Source of the DNA: Paenibacillus sp. SYP-B4298
GTDB lineage: Bacteria > Bacillota > Bacilli > Paenibacillales > Paenibacillaceae
Length of the DNA stretch: 64,000 nucleotides
Reading direction: 5' to 3'
Assembly: GCF_027627475.1 (NCBI RefSeq)
Contig: NZ_CP115484.1
Location: 6,118,501-6,182,500, forward strand
In this document: positions 44,654 to 53,385 of the stretch, piece after piece
How the letters are laid out: the number at the start of each line of letters is the position of its first letter
Numbering within the stretch: the stretch's first letter is position 1
Made by a program: the position numbers and the translations under genes
Notes under the pieces: model-generated
What the model was told of the DNA's origin: nothing
Seen by the model: only the letters and a program-made list of their open reading frames with translations
The model's database searches: none

Positions 44654-44947
44654 TTAATCGTTGTCCTTCTTCAGCTTCTCGCCAATGAGAGCCAGCAGGC
44701 CGATCATCGGTATCGCCAGCACACTGCCTAATCCGAGCGAGGCGCTGATAATCCCGATGCCCATCCCGCGGAAGCCGCTGATAAACATGCTGACAACGAA
44801 CATCATAATGCTCAGAGAAAGTCCGGCTCCAGCAGGCATAAACAGGCGATACAGCGGATAAGGGGCGAATTTATACATAAAATGGGCAATCGTAAGCCAG
44901 ATGATGGCTGTAATTGCGGATATAATCCAGAAGAACAAGCTGTCCAT
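44654..44947 (-). CDS. Small membrane protein (YesK-like?)
   Basis: A 97-residue protein with three transmembrane segments (LFFWIISAITAIIWLTIAHF, LSLSIMMFVVSMFISGF, LGSVLAIPMIGLLALIG) and a short charged tail EKLKKDND. The general look recalls the YesK-like family of Bacilli, but I am not certain. The start has AAGGGGG upstream. No operon partner is apparent and no function can be assigned. Confidence 0.65.
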   Translation of the reverse strand: MDSLFFWIISAITAIIWLTIAHFMYKFAPYPLYRLFMPAGAGLSLSIMMFVVSMFISGFRGMGIGIISASLGLGSVLAIPMIGLLALIGEKLKKDND

Positions 44948-45081
44948 TACATGACCCCCTTAAGAAGAAATGGTTGGCTGCACGATATTGGAGTGCGAAG
45001 CTGCCTCCAGTATATCATACCTGCCTGGCGGAGTTTGAACTTCAGTCCTGAAACCGATAGAATACTAGATAGGAAAGACAC

Positions 45082-45126
45082 CAGGAAGCCCCAGCTAACG
45101 ATGATTCTATTAGCTGGGGCTTCCTG
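45082..45126 (-). terminator. Strong hairpin downstream of the Gly/Tyr-rich protein gene
   Basis: Perfect 17-bp arms (45082-45098 and 45110-45126) with an 11-nt loop lie 3' of the minus-strand gene ending at 45230. No clear U tract. Confidence 0.75.
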
Positions 45127-45229
45127 CATTGGCAGGTCTTCGCCTGTCCGCCAGCGGGTGCCGCCAGCTCCTGAGCCTTGCAGGCTATACAGCTCGCAAC
45201 GGGTAATGCCGAGCGCAGCAGGGCTAAGG

Positions 45230-45601
45230 CTATACAAGGAGAAACAGAAAGGCGAGCAGCGCCAGATCCAGCCCGATCGGCGGGCCATATCGGCCGGGGT
45301 AGCCATATGGCGGATAGTTATAGCCCGGATAGCCTCCCAACGCCATCGTGCTCGCCTTGGAGGATTTCTGCGGTGTCTTGCGGCCAGGCCTGCGGCGGCG
45401 GGAGCGCAGTCGCGCCCCAGACGTAGGATGAGGCTCCCCATCCCCTGGTGTCTCGTCCTCGGGGCCGTTCAGCACCAGACGACCGCCGCTGCAGGAGTGG
45501 AGCACGCCGATATAGTGATGTCCCTCCTGTGTGATCGCGCAGACGACTCGACCGCGCAGCGGCGCCAATGTTTCTTCATTAAGTGGATAGACTCGTTCCA
45601 T
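45230..45601 (-). CDS. Hypothetical protein with Gly/Tyr/Pro-rich C-terminus
   Basis: A 123-residue protein I do not recognise. The N-terminal 45 residues look like a small beta-barrel (LRGRVVCAITQEGHHYIGVL, GGRLVLNG), of the kind seen in SH3- or Sm-like folds. A basic Arg/Lys stretch follows, then a Gly/Tyr/Pro-rich segment (GGYPGYNYPPYGYPGRYG) and a hydrophobic end (DLALLAFLFLLV). Such composition is common among Bacilli spore-coat or envelope-associated proteins, which is only a suggestion. ATG 45601 follows GGGAGG; a GTG four codons upstream overlaps that site. Confidence 0.55.
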   Translation of the reverse strand: MERVYPLNEETLAPLRGRVVCAITQEGHHYIGVLHSCSGGRLVLNGPEDETPGDGEPHPTSGARLRSRRRRPGRKTPQKSSKASTMALGGYPGYNYPPYGYPGRYGPPIGLDLALLAFLFLLV

Positions 45602-45783
45602 TGATTCAGGCACCTCCCTGAGAATTCTATGAGCAGTCTATGCAGGGCAGGGCAGATGCGTATAGTTATATACCCAGACCGGAGGCAGGTTTTTTGCAAG
45701 CTTCGCCTATTGCTGCCTGTCGGCATCAGGGAGGCCTGTTATGAGCTGCGAGTACAGGGACGACGGGTAAAAGGAGGTCTGCA

Positions 45784-46668
45784 ATGCGACGTTCATTGCT
45801 GGAGGATCAGAGGGCGCAGAGAAGGTCAGGCAGCAAGCTGCTGCTATCGCTGCTCGCTGTGCTGGCGGCGGGAGTGACGCTGGCGGGGGTGCAGGGAATG
45901 ATGAGGCAGGGCGAGGCAGGCTCGCCTCTGCTGCATGATGTGAAGACGGTGTGGCAATGGGTGGTGCCAGAGGCGCAGGGTGGCTCGGGGGATGTGGCCT
46001 GGTCGTTTCGTTGGGATGCCAGGCAGCCAGTTACGGGCGAACAGGCGGAGCGGCTGGCGTTGCTGCTGGATGCGAAGGAGGCAGATGATGCGGAGGGTGG
46101 TTCCAACTTGCAGCGGGTGTGGCGGAGCGACATGCAGCGCGAGGAGGGTACCGGCGGCGGTCGTCTGGCGATCTGGCATCACCTGGATGCGCAGCCGCAG
46201 GAGACGGGCAGCCGGGTAGCCGAAGCGGAGGATGGCAACGGGGAGGAGGTCGTGAGGCAGGCAGCAGAGGATGCCATGCAGCACAGCGAGGAGCCGACAG
46301 GCGGACTGGTTGTCCTGCTGGAGAGCATGGAGGGGGCAGACTATGAGGAGGTTGCGCCTTGGCTTGCCCGAATCGAGCAGTCGCTTGAACATAGCGGATT
46401 GCAAGCTGCGCCCAGCTTCTCCTTTCGCGCGGCGACAGGCCCGGAGGCGGCAGAACGGCTGGCGGAGGCAGCAGGCGCGACGCTGCTGGAGCGCTATAGC
46501 GACCGGAGTACAGTGAGCGATACCTACTACAGCAGCAAGCTAAGGCTGAGTGCGCAGAGCGGGCAGCATAAGGTGAACCTGCAGTTGGCACTGCTCCTGG
46601 GGTCAACGGAAGGCGAGTATCGGCTGACAGGAGGCGTCCCGCTCATTACGGGGGAATACTTGCGATGA
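45784..46668 (+). CDS. ywmB: YwmB-like protein (DUF1779/TATA-box-binding-like fold)
   Basis: A 294-residue protein with an N-terminal membrane anchor (LLLSLLAVLAAGVTLAGVQG) and an extracytoplasmic domain. The C-terminal half matches YwmB: ERYSDRSTVSDTYYSSKL, HKVNLQLALLL and the final PLITGEYLR. YwmB is a conserved Firmicute protein of unknown role with a TATA-box-binding-protein-like fold. The central part is enriched in Glu and Gly and longer than in Bacillus. ATG 45784 has AAGGAGG upstream. It is divergent from the Gly/Tyr-rich protein gene. Confidence 0.75.
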   Translation: MRRSLLEDQRAQRRSGSKLLLSLLAVLAAGVTLAGVQGMMRQGEAGSPLLHDVKTVWQWVVPEAQGGSGDVAWSFRWDARQPVTGEQAERLALLLDAKEADDAEGGSNLQRVWRSDMQREEGTGGGRLAIWHHLDAQPQETGSRVAEAEDGNGEEVVRQAAEDAMQHSEEPTGGLVVLLESMEGADYEEVAPWLARIEQSLEHSGLQAAPSFSFRAATGPEAAERLAEAAGATLLERYSDRSTVSDTYYSSKLRLSAQSGQHKVNLQLALLLGSTEGEYRLTGGVPLITGEYLR

Positions 46669-46850
46669 GCGTGCGGAGATTATTCGTATATCTGCCGCTA
46701 TCTGTCTGCCAACCTTACATGGGCGGATACGATTCCGATTAATAATTGTTGAGGGAATCATTAGTTTTTTTTATAGATCAATGAATAGCGATTCAAGGTC
46801 ATATATGCTACACTACATAACATGTAACCTATAAACTGACATAGGAGAGT

Positions 46851-48416
46851 ATGCTGTACATGACAGATCAACATAAATCGGAAGCGCAAGCTGCTGCGGG
46901 CGCTGTATATTATTTGTTCGGAGCGACTGGAGATCTGGCTCGCCGCAAGCTGTTCCCGGCTCTGTTCAGCCTCTATAAGGAAGGAAAGCTGGCGGAGGAC
47001 TTCGCGGTTGTCGGGCTGGCTCGCCGCGTGCGGACGGACGAGCAGTTCCAGGCCGAGGTCTATGAGTCGATTAAGGAGTTTTGCCGCTACAAATCCGACG
47101 ATGCCGAGCTATGGAATCGGTTCGCTCAGCATTTCGTCTATATGCCGCTTGATATTAACGATGTGGAGAGCTTCCGCGAGTTGAGCCGCCTGACGGAGCG
47201 TCTGGATGAGCGCTTCGGCATTCCGGGCAACCGGCTGTTCTATCTGGCGCTGGCGCCGGAGCTGTTCGGCCCGGTCTCCTTCAATCTGCGCGAGGGCGGC
47301 CTGCTGGAGAGCAGCGGCTGGCACCGCGTCGTCATCGAGAAGCCGTTCGGTTATGATCTGCCATCGGCCCAGAAGCTGAACGAGCAGATTAACCAGGTAT
47401 TCAAGGAGGAGGAAATCTTCCGTATTGACCACTATCTCGGCAAGGAGATGGTGCAGAATATCGAGGTGATCCGCTTCGCGAACGCCTTCTTCGAGCCGCT
47501 CTGGAACAATAAGCATATCGCGAACATTCAGATTACGCTGTCGGAGACTGTCGGTGTTGAGGATCGCGGCGGCTACTACGATAAGTCTGGCGCGCTGCGC
47601 GACATGGGTCAGAACCATATGCTGCAGATGCTGACGATGATCGCGATGGAGCCCCCTAGCCGTCTGCATGGCGAGGATATCCGTGATGAGAAGGTCAAGG
47701 TGCTTCGCTCGCTGCGTCAATATGCAACGCATGGCGATGTACGGGAGAATGTGGTGCGCGGTCAGTATTCTGAAGGTGTGCACAGAGGCAAGTCCTTGCC
47801 TGGTTACCGTCAGGAGGAATCGGTGTCAAGCGATTCCGTGACAGAGACGTATTTTGCTGCCAAGGTGCTCGTCGACAATTTCCGCTGGGCGGGCGTGCCT
47901 TTCTACATCCGTACAGGCAAACGGCTGCCGGTCAAGACGACTGAGGTGGTCATTGAGTTCAAAAATATGCCCGACAATGTTCTGTTTGGCAGCCGTCATA
48001 ACCTGTCTCCGAATCTGCTGGTCATTCGCGTTAATCCGATGGAGGGCATCTACATCAAGATCAATGCGAAGCAGCCCGGCTCGGACTCGCAGATTCAGCC
48101 GGTGGCGATGGAATTCTGCCAGAGCTGTCAGATCGGCATCAATACGCCGGAGGCTTACGAGCGGCTGATCTATGATGCTGCCCGCGGCGACTCCACATAC
48201 TTCACCCGTTGGGACGAGGTGTCCCAGGCATGGGCGTTCGTCGACCAGATTGCTTCGGCATGGCGCGAGGATACATCGGATGTACGGCCATACCCTGCCG
48301 GCTCCTGGGGGCCGACTGAGGCGAATGAGCTGCTCGCTCGCGATGGCTTCCGCTGGTGGCCGGTGAACGGTCAGGAAGAGGATAACGTGATCTGGGTGAG
48401 CAATACCGGGAAATAA
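46851..48416 (+). CDS. zwf: Glucose-6-phosphate 1-dehydrogenase
   Basis: A 521-residue enzyme with the NADP-binding motif FGATGDLARRKLFPALF, VIEKPFGYDL, and the active-site stretch RIDHYLGKEMVQNIEVIRFAN. It oxidises glucose 6-phosphate to 6-phosphogluconolactone and makes NADPH, the first step of the pentose phosphate pathway. The ATG at 46851 is only three bases after AGGAG, and the in-frame ATG at 46860 is twelve bases after it, so the true start is uncertain by three codons. Its own unit ends at a strong hairpin. No gnd gene is adjacent. Confidence 0.95.
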   Translation: MLYMTDQHKSEAQAAAGAVYYLFGATGDLARRKLFPALFSLYKEGKLAEDFAVVGLARRVRTDEQFQAEVYESIKEFCRYKSDDAELWNRFAQHFVYMPLDINDVESFRELSRLTERLDERFGIPGNRLFYLALAPELFGPVSFNLREGGLLESSGWHRVVIEKPFGYDLPSAQKLNEQINQVFKEEEIFRIDHYLGKEMVQNIEVIRFANAFFEPLWNNKHIANIQITLSETVGVEDRGGYYDKSGALRDMGQNHMLQMLTMIAMEPPSRLHGEDIRDEKVKVLRSLRQYATHGDVRENVVRGQYSEGVHRGKSLPGYRQEESVSSDSVTETYFAAKVLVDNFRWAGVPFYIRTGKRLPVKTTEVVIEFKNMPDNVLFGSRHNLSPNLLVIRVNPMEGIYIKINAKQPGSDSQIQPVAMEFCQSCQIGINTPEAYERLIYDAARGDSTYFTRWDEVSQAWAFVDQIASAWREDTSDVRPYPAGSWGPTEANELLARDGFRWWPVNGQEEDNVIWVSNTGK

Positions 48417-48455
48417 CGGTGGCGTAGTAAGCCTGCCGAATTGAATACGATGGCT

Positions 48456-48505
48456 TGCAAGGGCTGGGGAATCTTCAATATTGATGAAGAATCCCCAGCC
48501 TTGCA
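48456..48505 (+). terminator. Terminator after zwf
   Basis: Arms 48456-48470 and 48492-48505 pair over 14 bp with one bulge, around an inner TCTTCA/TGAAGA stem. Then comes GCTTCATTTT. Confidence 0.8.
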
Positions 48506-48519
48506 GCTTCATTTTGCTG

Positions 48520-48525
48520 TATAAT
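48520..48525 (+). promoter_or_regulatory. -10 of the prfC promoter
   Basis: TATAAT lies 42 bp before the prfC start and directly after the zwf terminator. The -35 would fall in the hairpin's right arm and is unclear. Confidence 0.4.
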
Positions 48526-48566
48526 GGGCGTAAGCTTATAATCTATGCAATGAAGGGACGGCAAGG

Positions 48567-50153
48567 ATGAGTACGAAGCTAAAGGATGAGTTAAAGCACG
48601 AGGTGGAGCGGAGAAGAACCTTTGCGATCATCTCCCACCCCGATGCGGGAAAAACGACGCTAACCGAGAAGCTGCTGCTGTTCGGAGGCGCGATCAGGCT
48701 GGCAGGTACGGTCAAGGCGCGCAAGGCGAGCAAGCATGCGACCTCGGACTGGATGGAGATCGAGAAGCAGCGCGGCATCTCGGTCACCTCAAGCGTCATG
48801 CAATTCGATTATATGGGTCACCGCGTCAACATTCTGGATACACCAGGTCACCAGGACTTCAGTGAGGATACCTACCGGACGTTGACGGCTGCGGACAGTG
48901 CGGTCATGCTGATCGACGTAGCCAAAGGGGTGGAGGCGCAGACGATCAAGCTGTTCCAGGTATGCCGCAAGCGGGGCATCCCGATCTTCACCTTCATCAA
49001 CAAGCTGGACCGCGAGGGACGCAGTCCGTTCGAGCTGATGGAGGAGCTGGAGCAGGTGCTGGGCATTCGCTCGGTGCCGATGAACTGGCCGATTGGAATG
49101 GGACGCGAGCTGTGCGGTGTGTATGACCGGATGAATAGCCAGGTGGAGCTGTTCCAGGGCAATGACCATTCCAAAATCGAGGTTCGCAAGGTGGAGGACT
49201 ATAACGATCCGATCATACGCGAGATGGCGGGCGACTTTCTCCATGATCAGTTGGCGGGCGAGCTGGAGCTGCTGGATGTAGCGGGTGACCCGTTCGATTA
49301 TGAGAAGGTGCAGCGCGGCGAGCTGACGCCGATCTTCTTCGGCAGTGCGGTTAACAACTTCGGCGTGCAGACCTTCCTGGAGAACTTCCTGAAGCTGGCT
49401 CCTTCGCCGACACCGCGCCGCAGCATGGAGCGGCTCGTTGAACCGACGGAGGAGAAGTTCTCGGGCTATGTGTTCAAGATTCAGGCGAACATGAATCCGG
49501 CACACCGCGACCGGATCGCCTTCCTGCGCATCTGCTCCGGCCGGTTCGAGCGCGGAATGAGTGTCAAGCATGTGCGTGCCGGCAAGGAGATCAAGCTGGC
49601 GCAGCCGCAGCAATTTCTCGCGCAGGATCGGGACATCGTCGAGTCCGCTTATCCAGGCGACATCATCGGCTTGTTCGACCCCGGCATATTCCGAATCGGC
49701 GATTCGCTGTCGCAGGGCGGCGAGCTGGTGTTTGACGAGCTGCCGACATTCTCTCCAGAGATATTTGCCAAGGTGACGGTCAAGAACGCGCTCAAGCACA
49801 AGCAATATCAAAAGGGCATCGACCAGTTGACCGAGGAGGGCACGATTCAGGTCTTCCATTCAACCAGCGGCTTTGATGAGATCATTCTGGGTGTGGTGGG
49901 ACAACTGCAATTTGAAGTGTTCGAGCATCGGATGAAGGCGGAGTATGGGGTGGACGTTCTGCTGCACCGGATGACATACCAGTTCGCTCGCTGGCTGGTG
50001 GACGACAAGATCGATCCGTCCAAATTCCGCATCAACTCGGTGCTGGTGAAGGACAAGAAGGACAACTACGTAGCATTGTTCGAGAATGAATATGCAATGC
50101 GCACGGCCATGGAGAAAAACCAGACGACGAAGTTTCTGGAGACGGCTCCGTAA
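48567..50153 (+). CDS. prfC: Peptide chain release factor 3
   Basis: A 528-residue translational GTPase: G1 SHPDAGKTT, switch region QRGISVTSSVMQFDY (the RF3 signature), G3 DTPGHQDF, G4 NKLDRE, and domains II and III typical of RF3. It removes RF1 and RF2 from the ribosome after termination. The length matches the E. coli protein (529). B. subtilis 168 lacks a classical prfC, whereas many Paenibacilli have it. ATG 48567 follows GAAGGGACGG, a moderate ribosome binding site. Confidence 0.95.
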   Translation: MSTKLKDELKHEVERRRTFAIISHPDAGKTTLTEKLLLFGGAIRLAGTVKARKASKHATSDWMEIEKQRGISVTSSVMQFDYMGHRVNILDTPGHQDFSEDTYRTLTAADSAVMLIDVAKGVEAQTIKLFQVCRKRGIPIFTFINKLDREGRSPFELMEELEQVLGIRSVPMNWPIGMGRELCGVYDRMNSQVELFQGNDHSKIEVRKVEDYNDPIIREMAGDFLHDQLAGELELLDVAGDPFDYEKVQRGELTPIFFGSAVNNFGVQTFLENFLKLAPSPTPRRSMERLVEPTEEKFSGYVFKIQANMNPAHRDRIAFLRICSGRFERGMSVKHVRAGKEIKLAQPQQFLAQDRDIVESAYPGDIIGLFDPGIFRIGDSLSQGGELVFDELPTFSPEIFAKVTVKNALKHKQYQKGIDQLTEEGTIQVFHSTSGFDEIILGVVGQLQFEVFEHRMKAEYGVDVLLHRMTYQFARWLVDDKIDPSKFRINSVLVKDKKDNYVALFENEYAMRTAMEKNQTTKFLETAP

Positions 50154-50280
50154 GAGCTGTCTCTCCTCACAGGCGGTAGCTGAATGCTGAAAGTGAGCAA
50201 TCTCGGAGGCGGGTGAACGGGCGAAGAGACCTTTGCGTATGGCGGGTGCTCTCGAAGCCCGGATGATAGCTGAGGAACAT

Positions 50281-50330
50281 ACAAGGCTCCTGATGAGCGT
50301 CAGCTTGCGCTGTCTCGTCAGGAGCCTTGT
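50281..50330. terminator. Bidirectional terminator
   Basis: 17-bp arms with one mismatch (50281-50297 and 50314-50330) enclose an inner CAGC/GCTG hairpin, between convergent prfC and TM2-protein genes. Confidence 0.8.
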
Positions 50331-50415
50331 TATGCGAGGATTGTAACACGTCAGCCGCGGCTCCGCCCATGACGGACTTCACCGCGCTGCGAAACGGTCT
50401 ATTGCGGCCTGCAGG

Positions 50416-50784
50416 CTAATGAACAAAGAAAGTGGGCTGCTCCACATAAAAAAGCCGGGATTGATACTGTCTACGTCGCTCCTCATTGAAGGCGCTCACC
50501 CATTGATGCACATAGAAGACATCTCTGATCCACCAGAGAAGGCTGGCAGGCAGGCCGATCAAGCTCATGGAGAGCAGCAATTGCACACAGGCTGATCCGT
50601 AACGCTTCGTATAAAATCGGTGTCCGCCGAATAGGCCGAGAAAATACCAGATGATATAGGCGGCCGCTCGTGTCTTACCCGGCTCACCCGGCGGGTCCTC
50701 AAGGTCGTCCGCATCTCTTGAAGCTACGACGGCATACCAGGGTGTGGAAGGGTAGAGGGCCGACAGTAGCTGCTCCTTGCTCAC
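50416..50784 (-). CDS. TM2 domain-containing protein
   Basis: About 122 residues. A TM2 domain occupies residues 45-95: AAYIIWYFLGLFGGHRFYTKRYG, LLLSMSLIGLPASLLWWIRDVF. Two transmembrane helices are joined by a short turn with the conserved G-x-H-R-F-Y. The domain is widespread and its function is not established. I choose GTG 50784, with AAAAGGAG eight bases upstream. The frame extends to an ATG at 50862, which would add a hydrophobic stretch but has no ribosome binding site. Confidence 0.8.
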   Translation of the reverse strand: MSKEQLLSALYPSTPWYAVVASRDADDLEDPPGEPGKTRAAAYIIWYFLGLFGGHRFYTKRYGSACVQLLLSMSLIGLPASLLWWIRDVFYVHQWVSAFNEERRRQYQSRLFYVEQPTFFVH

Positions 50785-50856
50785 AGGCGCCACTCCTTTT
50801 TGTGCGAAGGTTACCAAGATTATAGAGAAAAATAACAAAAACAACAAGTTCACCAT

Positions 50857-50900
50857 TGACATGTAACGGCTTTCATGTCATAATGTACGCGCGTACATTA
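50857..50900. promoter_or_regulatory. Two adjacent palindromes upstream of the LacI-type gene
   Basis: TGACATG-N10-CATGTCA (50857-50880) is directly followed by the perfect 20-bp palindrome TAATGTACGCGCGTACATTA (50881-50900). The first contains a cre-like core (ATGTAACGGCTTTCA, one mismatch). The second has the central CG of LacI-family operators. Confidence 0.65.
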
Positions 50901-50939
50901 AATTGATGTCTTTCAGCGGCAATACAGTAAATAAGAGTT

Positions 50940-52091
50940 GTGACGGAATTTCGGCTGGAGCAGAGCAGGTCAGGACAGGTGCCCGCTTCGGGGAGCTGGC
51001 ATGAACGGCGGCAGGCCGAGGAATCCACGGCTCAAGAGAAGCAGGCAGGAGGAATTGGTATCGGCAGAAAAGAAGTGGCGAAGCTGGCCGGGGTGTCGGA
51101 GGCAACCGTCTCGCGGGTGCTCAACGGCATTGGTCCGGTTCGCGAGGAGACTAGGCGCAAGGTGCTGGCAGCGGCAGAGCAGCTCAGTTATGTGCCCAAT
51201 ATGCTGGCACAGCAGCTAGCCCGCAGGCGCAGCGGCAATCTGGGTGTGGTGCTTCCGTATGTGCCGAAGGTGCATCTGTTCTCGACCTATTATTTTGCCG
51301 AGATTCTGAGCGGCATTGGAGAGAGCGCGCGGCGCAGAGGATATAATCTGCTCATTATTCCCCTGTCGCAGACTGAAGAGCACCGCTATACGAATCTATA
51401 TCAGATGCAAAAGGTGGATGCCTGCATTATGCTCGGCTCGCAGGATATGGGGAACGAGCGTGCAGCGTTGTCGAGATTGGCTGAGCAGCAGCATCCGTTC
51501 TGCCTCATTAACCAGCGCTTCGAGTCGGAGCCGTTCGTAACGGTGGAGGCTGATCATGTCGAGGGCGGCAGGCTGGCCACCGCTCACCTGCTGGATCAAG
51601 GCTGCCGCAGGCTGGCTTTCCTGAATGGCCCGTTGACGTACTCCAACAGTCGTGATCGGCTAAGCGGGTATCTGCAGGCGTTGGCAGCTCGCGGAGTGGA
51701 GCAGGATGATGCCTGGCTGCTTGGGGGCAACTACAGTCGCAAGAGCGGCTACCAGTATGCAGAGCTGCTGGCGGCGGCGATCCGTGACGGACGCATCGAC
51801 GGCATCGTGGCGGCCAACGACAGGATGGCGCTTGGACTGCTGCAGGGACTGCGGGATCAAGGAATCGAGCCGGGGCGCGATGTAGCGCTGATCGGCTATG
51901 ACGACTCCGAGTCTGCCCGCTTCACGGAGCCGCAGCTATCGTCTGTAGCGGTCCCTTTCTATGAGATGGGGGAGCAGGCCGCAGAATTATTGCTCGCAGG
52001 GTTAAGCGGAGAGAAGGCGCAGGCTGTGCCTTCTAAGCTGGCGGTGCAGCTCGTGGAACGAGCTTCTACACTGCGCTTCAAGGCTGAATAG
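50940..52091 (+). CDS. LacI family transcriptional regulator
   Basis: A LacI/GalR repressor. The HTH GRKEVAKLAGVSEATVSRVLNG and hinge YVPNMLAQQLARRR are followed by a periplasmic-binding-protein-like effector domain (GNLGVVLPY ... IDGIVAANDRMALGLL, VALIGYDDSESARF). The frame starts at GTG 50940 without a ribosome binding site and gives an unusual 40-residue extension before the HTH. GGAGG at 51048 precedes an in-frame ATC (51060) by seven bases. Starting there gives about 343 residues, the normal family length. The start is unresolved. It precedes a Gfo/Idh-ThuA-Gfo/Idh cluster, its likely target, and may repress itself through the palindromes upstream. Confidence 0.88.
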   Translation: MTEFRLEQSRSGQVPASGSWHERRQAEESTAQEKQAGGIGIGRKEVAKLAGVSEATVSRVLNGIGPVREETRRKVLAAAEQLSYVPNMLAQQLARRRSGNLGVVLPYVPKVHLFSTYYFAEILSGIGESARRRGYNLLIIPLSQTEEHRYTNLYQMQKVDACIMLGSQDMGNERAALSRLAEQQHPFCLINQRFESEPFVTVEADHVEGGRLATAHLLDQGCRRLAFLNGPLTYSNSRDRLSGYLQALAARGVEQDDAWLLGGNYSRKSGYQYAELLAAAIRDGRIDGIVAANDRMALGLLQGLRDQGIEPGRDVALIGYDDSESARFTEPQLSSVAVPFYEMGEQAAELLLAGLSGEKAQAVPSKLAVQLVERASTLRFKAE

Positions 52092-52184
52092 GGAAATCTG
52101 CGATGCTAGCAGAGACGTTGCTGCAGGCTGCGCCATTCACACAATCTGGCATGCGAATTTCATTAACATACCAAGGAGAGGTGT

Positions 52185-53354
52185 ATGATCATGACAAATG
52201 TTCGTGTCGGCATGGTTGGCTATAAATTTATGGGGAAGGCGCATAGCAATGCGTATCGCGCATTGCCGATGTTTCTGCCGGATGTCCCCCACCCGGAGCT
52301 GAAGGCGATCTGTGGCCGCGACCCTCAGGGCGTCGAGCAGGCGCGCGCCCAATTCGGCTGGGAGAGCGCCGTCACTGACTGGCGGGAGCTGGTCGCACGC
52401 GACGACATCGACTTGATCGACATCAATGCGCCCAGCGATGCGCATAAGGAGATTGCGCTGGCGGCAGCGGCTAATGGCAAGCATATCTTCTGCGAGAAGC
52501 CGCTGGCGCTGACGCTGGCAGACTCCAAGGAAATGCATGAAGCAGCGGTCAAGGCGGGTGTGAAGCATATGGTGGGCTTCAACTACCGGTTTGCTCCGGC
52601 GGTACAGCTTGCGAAGAAGCTGGTGAGCGAGGGGCGTATCGGCAAAATCTATCATTATCGCGCCTGGTTTCTGCAGGACTGGATTATTGAGGAGGACTTC
52701 CCGCTCGTCTGGCGTCTGCAGAAGGAGATTGCGGGCTCCGGCTCGCATGGCGATCTCGGCGCTCACTGTATCGACCTTGCCCGCTTCCTGGTAGGTGAAT
52801 TCCAGGAGGTCATCGGCATGAGCGAGACGTTCATCAAGCAGCGGCCGCTGCCGTCGGAGATGACCGGGCTGAGCGCCAAGGGCAGCAAGGATGCGCCGCT
52901 GGGCGAGGTGACGGTTGATGATGCGACCTTGTTCATGACCCGCTTCGAGAATGGTGCGCTCGGCAGCTTCGAGGCGACGCGCTTCGCGGCAGGGCATCGC
53001 TGTACGAATGCGTTCGAGATTAACGGCAGCAAGGGCAGCATCAAGTTTGATTTTGAACGGCTCAATGAACTGCAGGTGTACTTCACCGAGGATGATGCCG
53101 ATGTGCAGGGCTTCCGCCGCGTGCTGGTGACTGACCCGCCGCATGCATATATGGAGGCGTGGTGGCCGCCGGGTCACACGATCGGTTACGAGCACACCTT
53201 TACCCATGAGATGCATGAGATGATGAGTGCCATTGCGGAGGATCGCCAGCCGGTGCCGAACTTTGAGGACGGGGTGAAATGCCAGGAGGTGCTGGAGGCG
53301 GTCGACCGCTCGATCGAGGAACGCAGATGGGTGCAGCTCAAGGAATTGCAATAA
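52185..53354 (+). CDS. Gfo/Idh/MocA family oxidoreductase
   Basis: A 389-residue NAD(P)-dependent sugar or inositol dehydrogenase-type enzyme. The Rossmann N-terminus GMVGYKFMGKAHSNAYRALP is followed by the FCEKPLALT motif with the conserved Lys, then GFNYRFAPAVQLAKKLV, GSGSHGDLGAHCIDLARFL with the likely catalytic His, and a C-terminal substrate domain. Related enzymes oxidise sugars at C-3 or act on myo-inositol and 1,5-anhydrohexoses. The start has AAGGAGAGG upstream; a second ATG lies six bases in. It is first gene of a three-gene cluster. Confidence 0.92.
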   Translation: MIMTNVRVGMVGYKFMGKAHSNAYRALPMFLPDVPHPELKAICGRDPQGVEQARAQFGWESAVTDWRELVARDDIDLIDINAPSDAHKEIALAAAANGKHIFCEKPLALTLADSKEMHEAAVKAGVKHMVGFNYRFAPAVQLAKKLVSEGRIGKIYHYRAWFLQDWIIEEDFPLVWRLQKEIAGSGSHGDLGAHCIDLARFLVGEFQEVIGMSETFIKQRPLPSEMTGLSAKGSKDAPLGEVTVDDATLFMTRFENGALGSFEATRFAAGHRCTNAFEINGSKGSIKFDFERLNELQVYFTEDDADVQGFRRVLVTDPPHAYMEAWWPPGHTIGYEHTFTHEMHEMMSAIAEDRQPVPNFEDGVKCQEVLEAVDRSIEERRWVQLKELQ

Positions 53355-53385
53355 CTACTATATAACGGAGGGTAGGGACAGCCAG

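Noticed and set aside
52137-53351. A 404-codon minus-strand ORF under the first Gfo/Idh gene
   Set aside because: Exact antisense of a gene with clear Gfo/Idh motifs and a good ribosome binding site.
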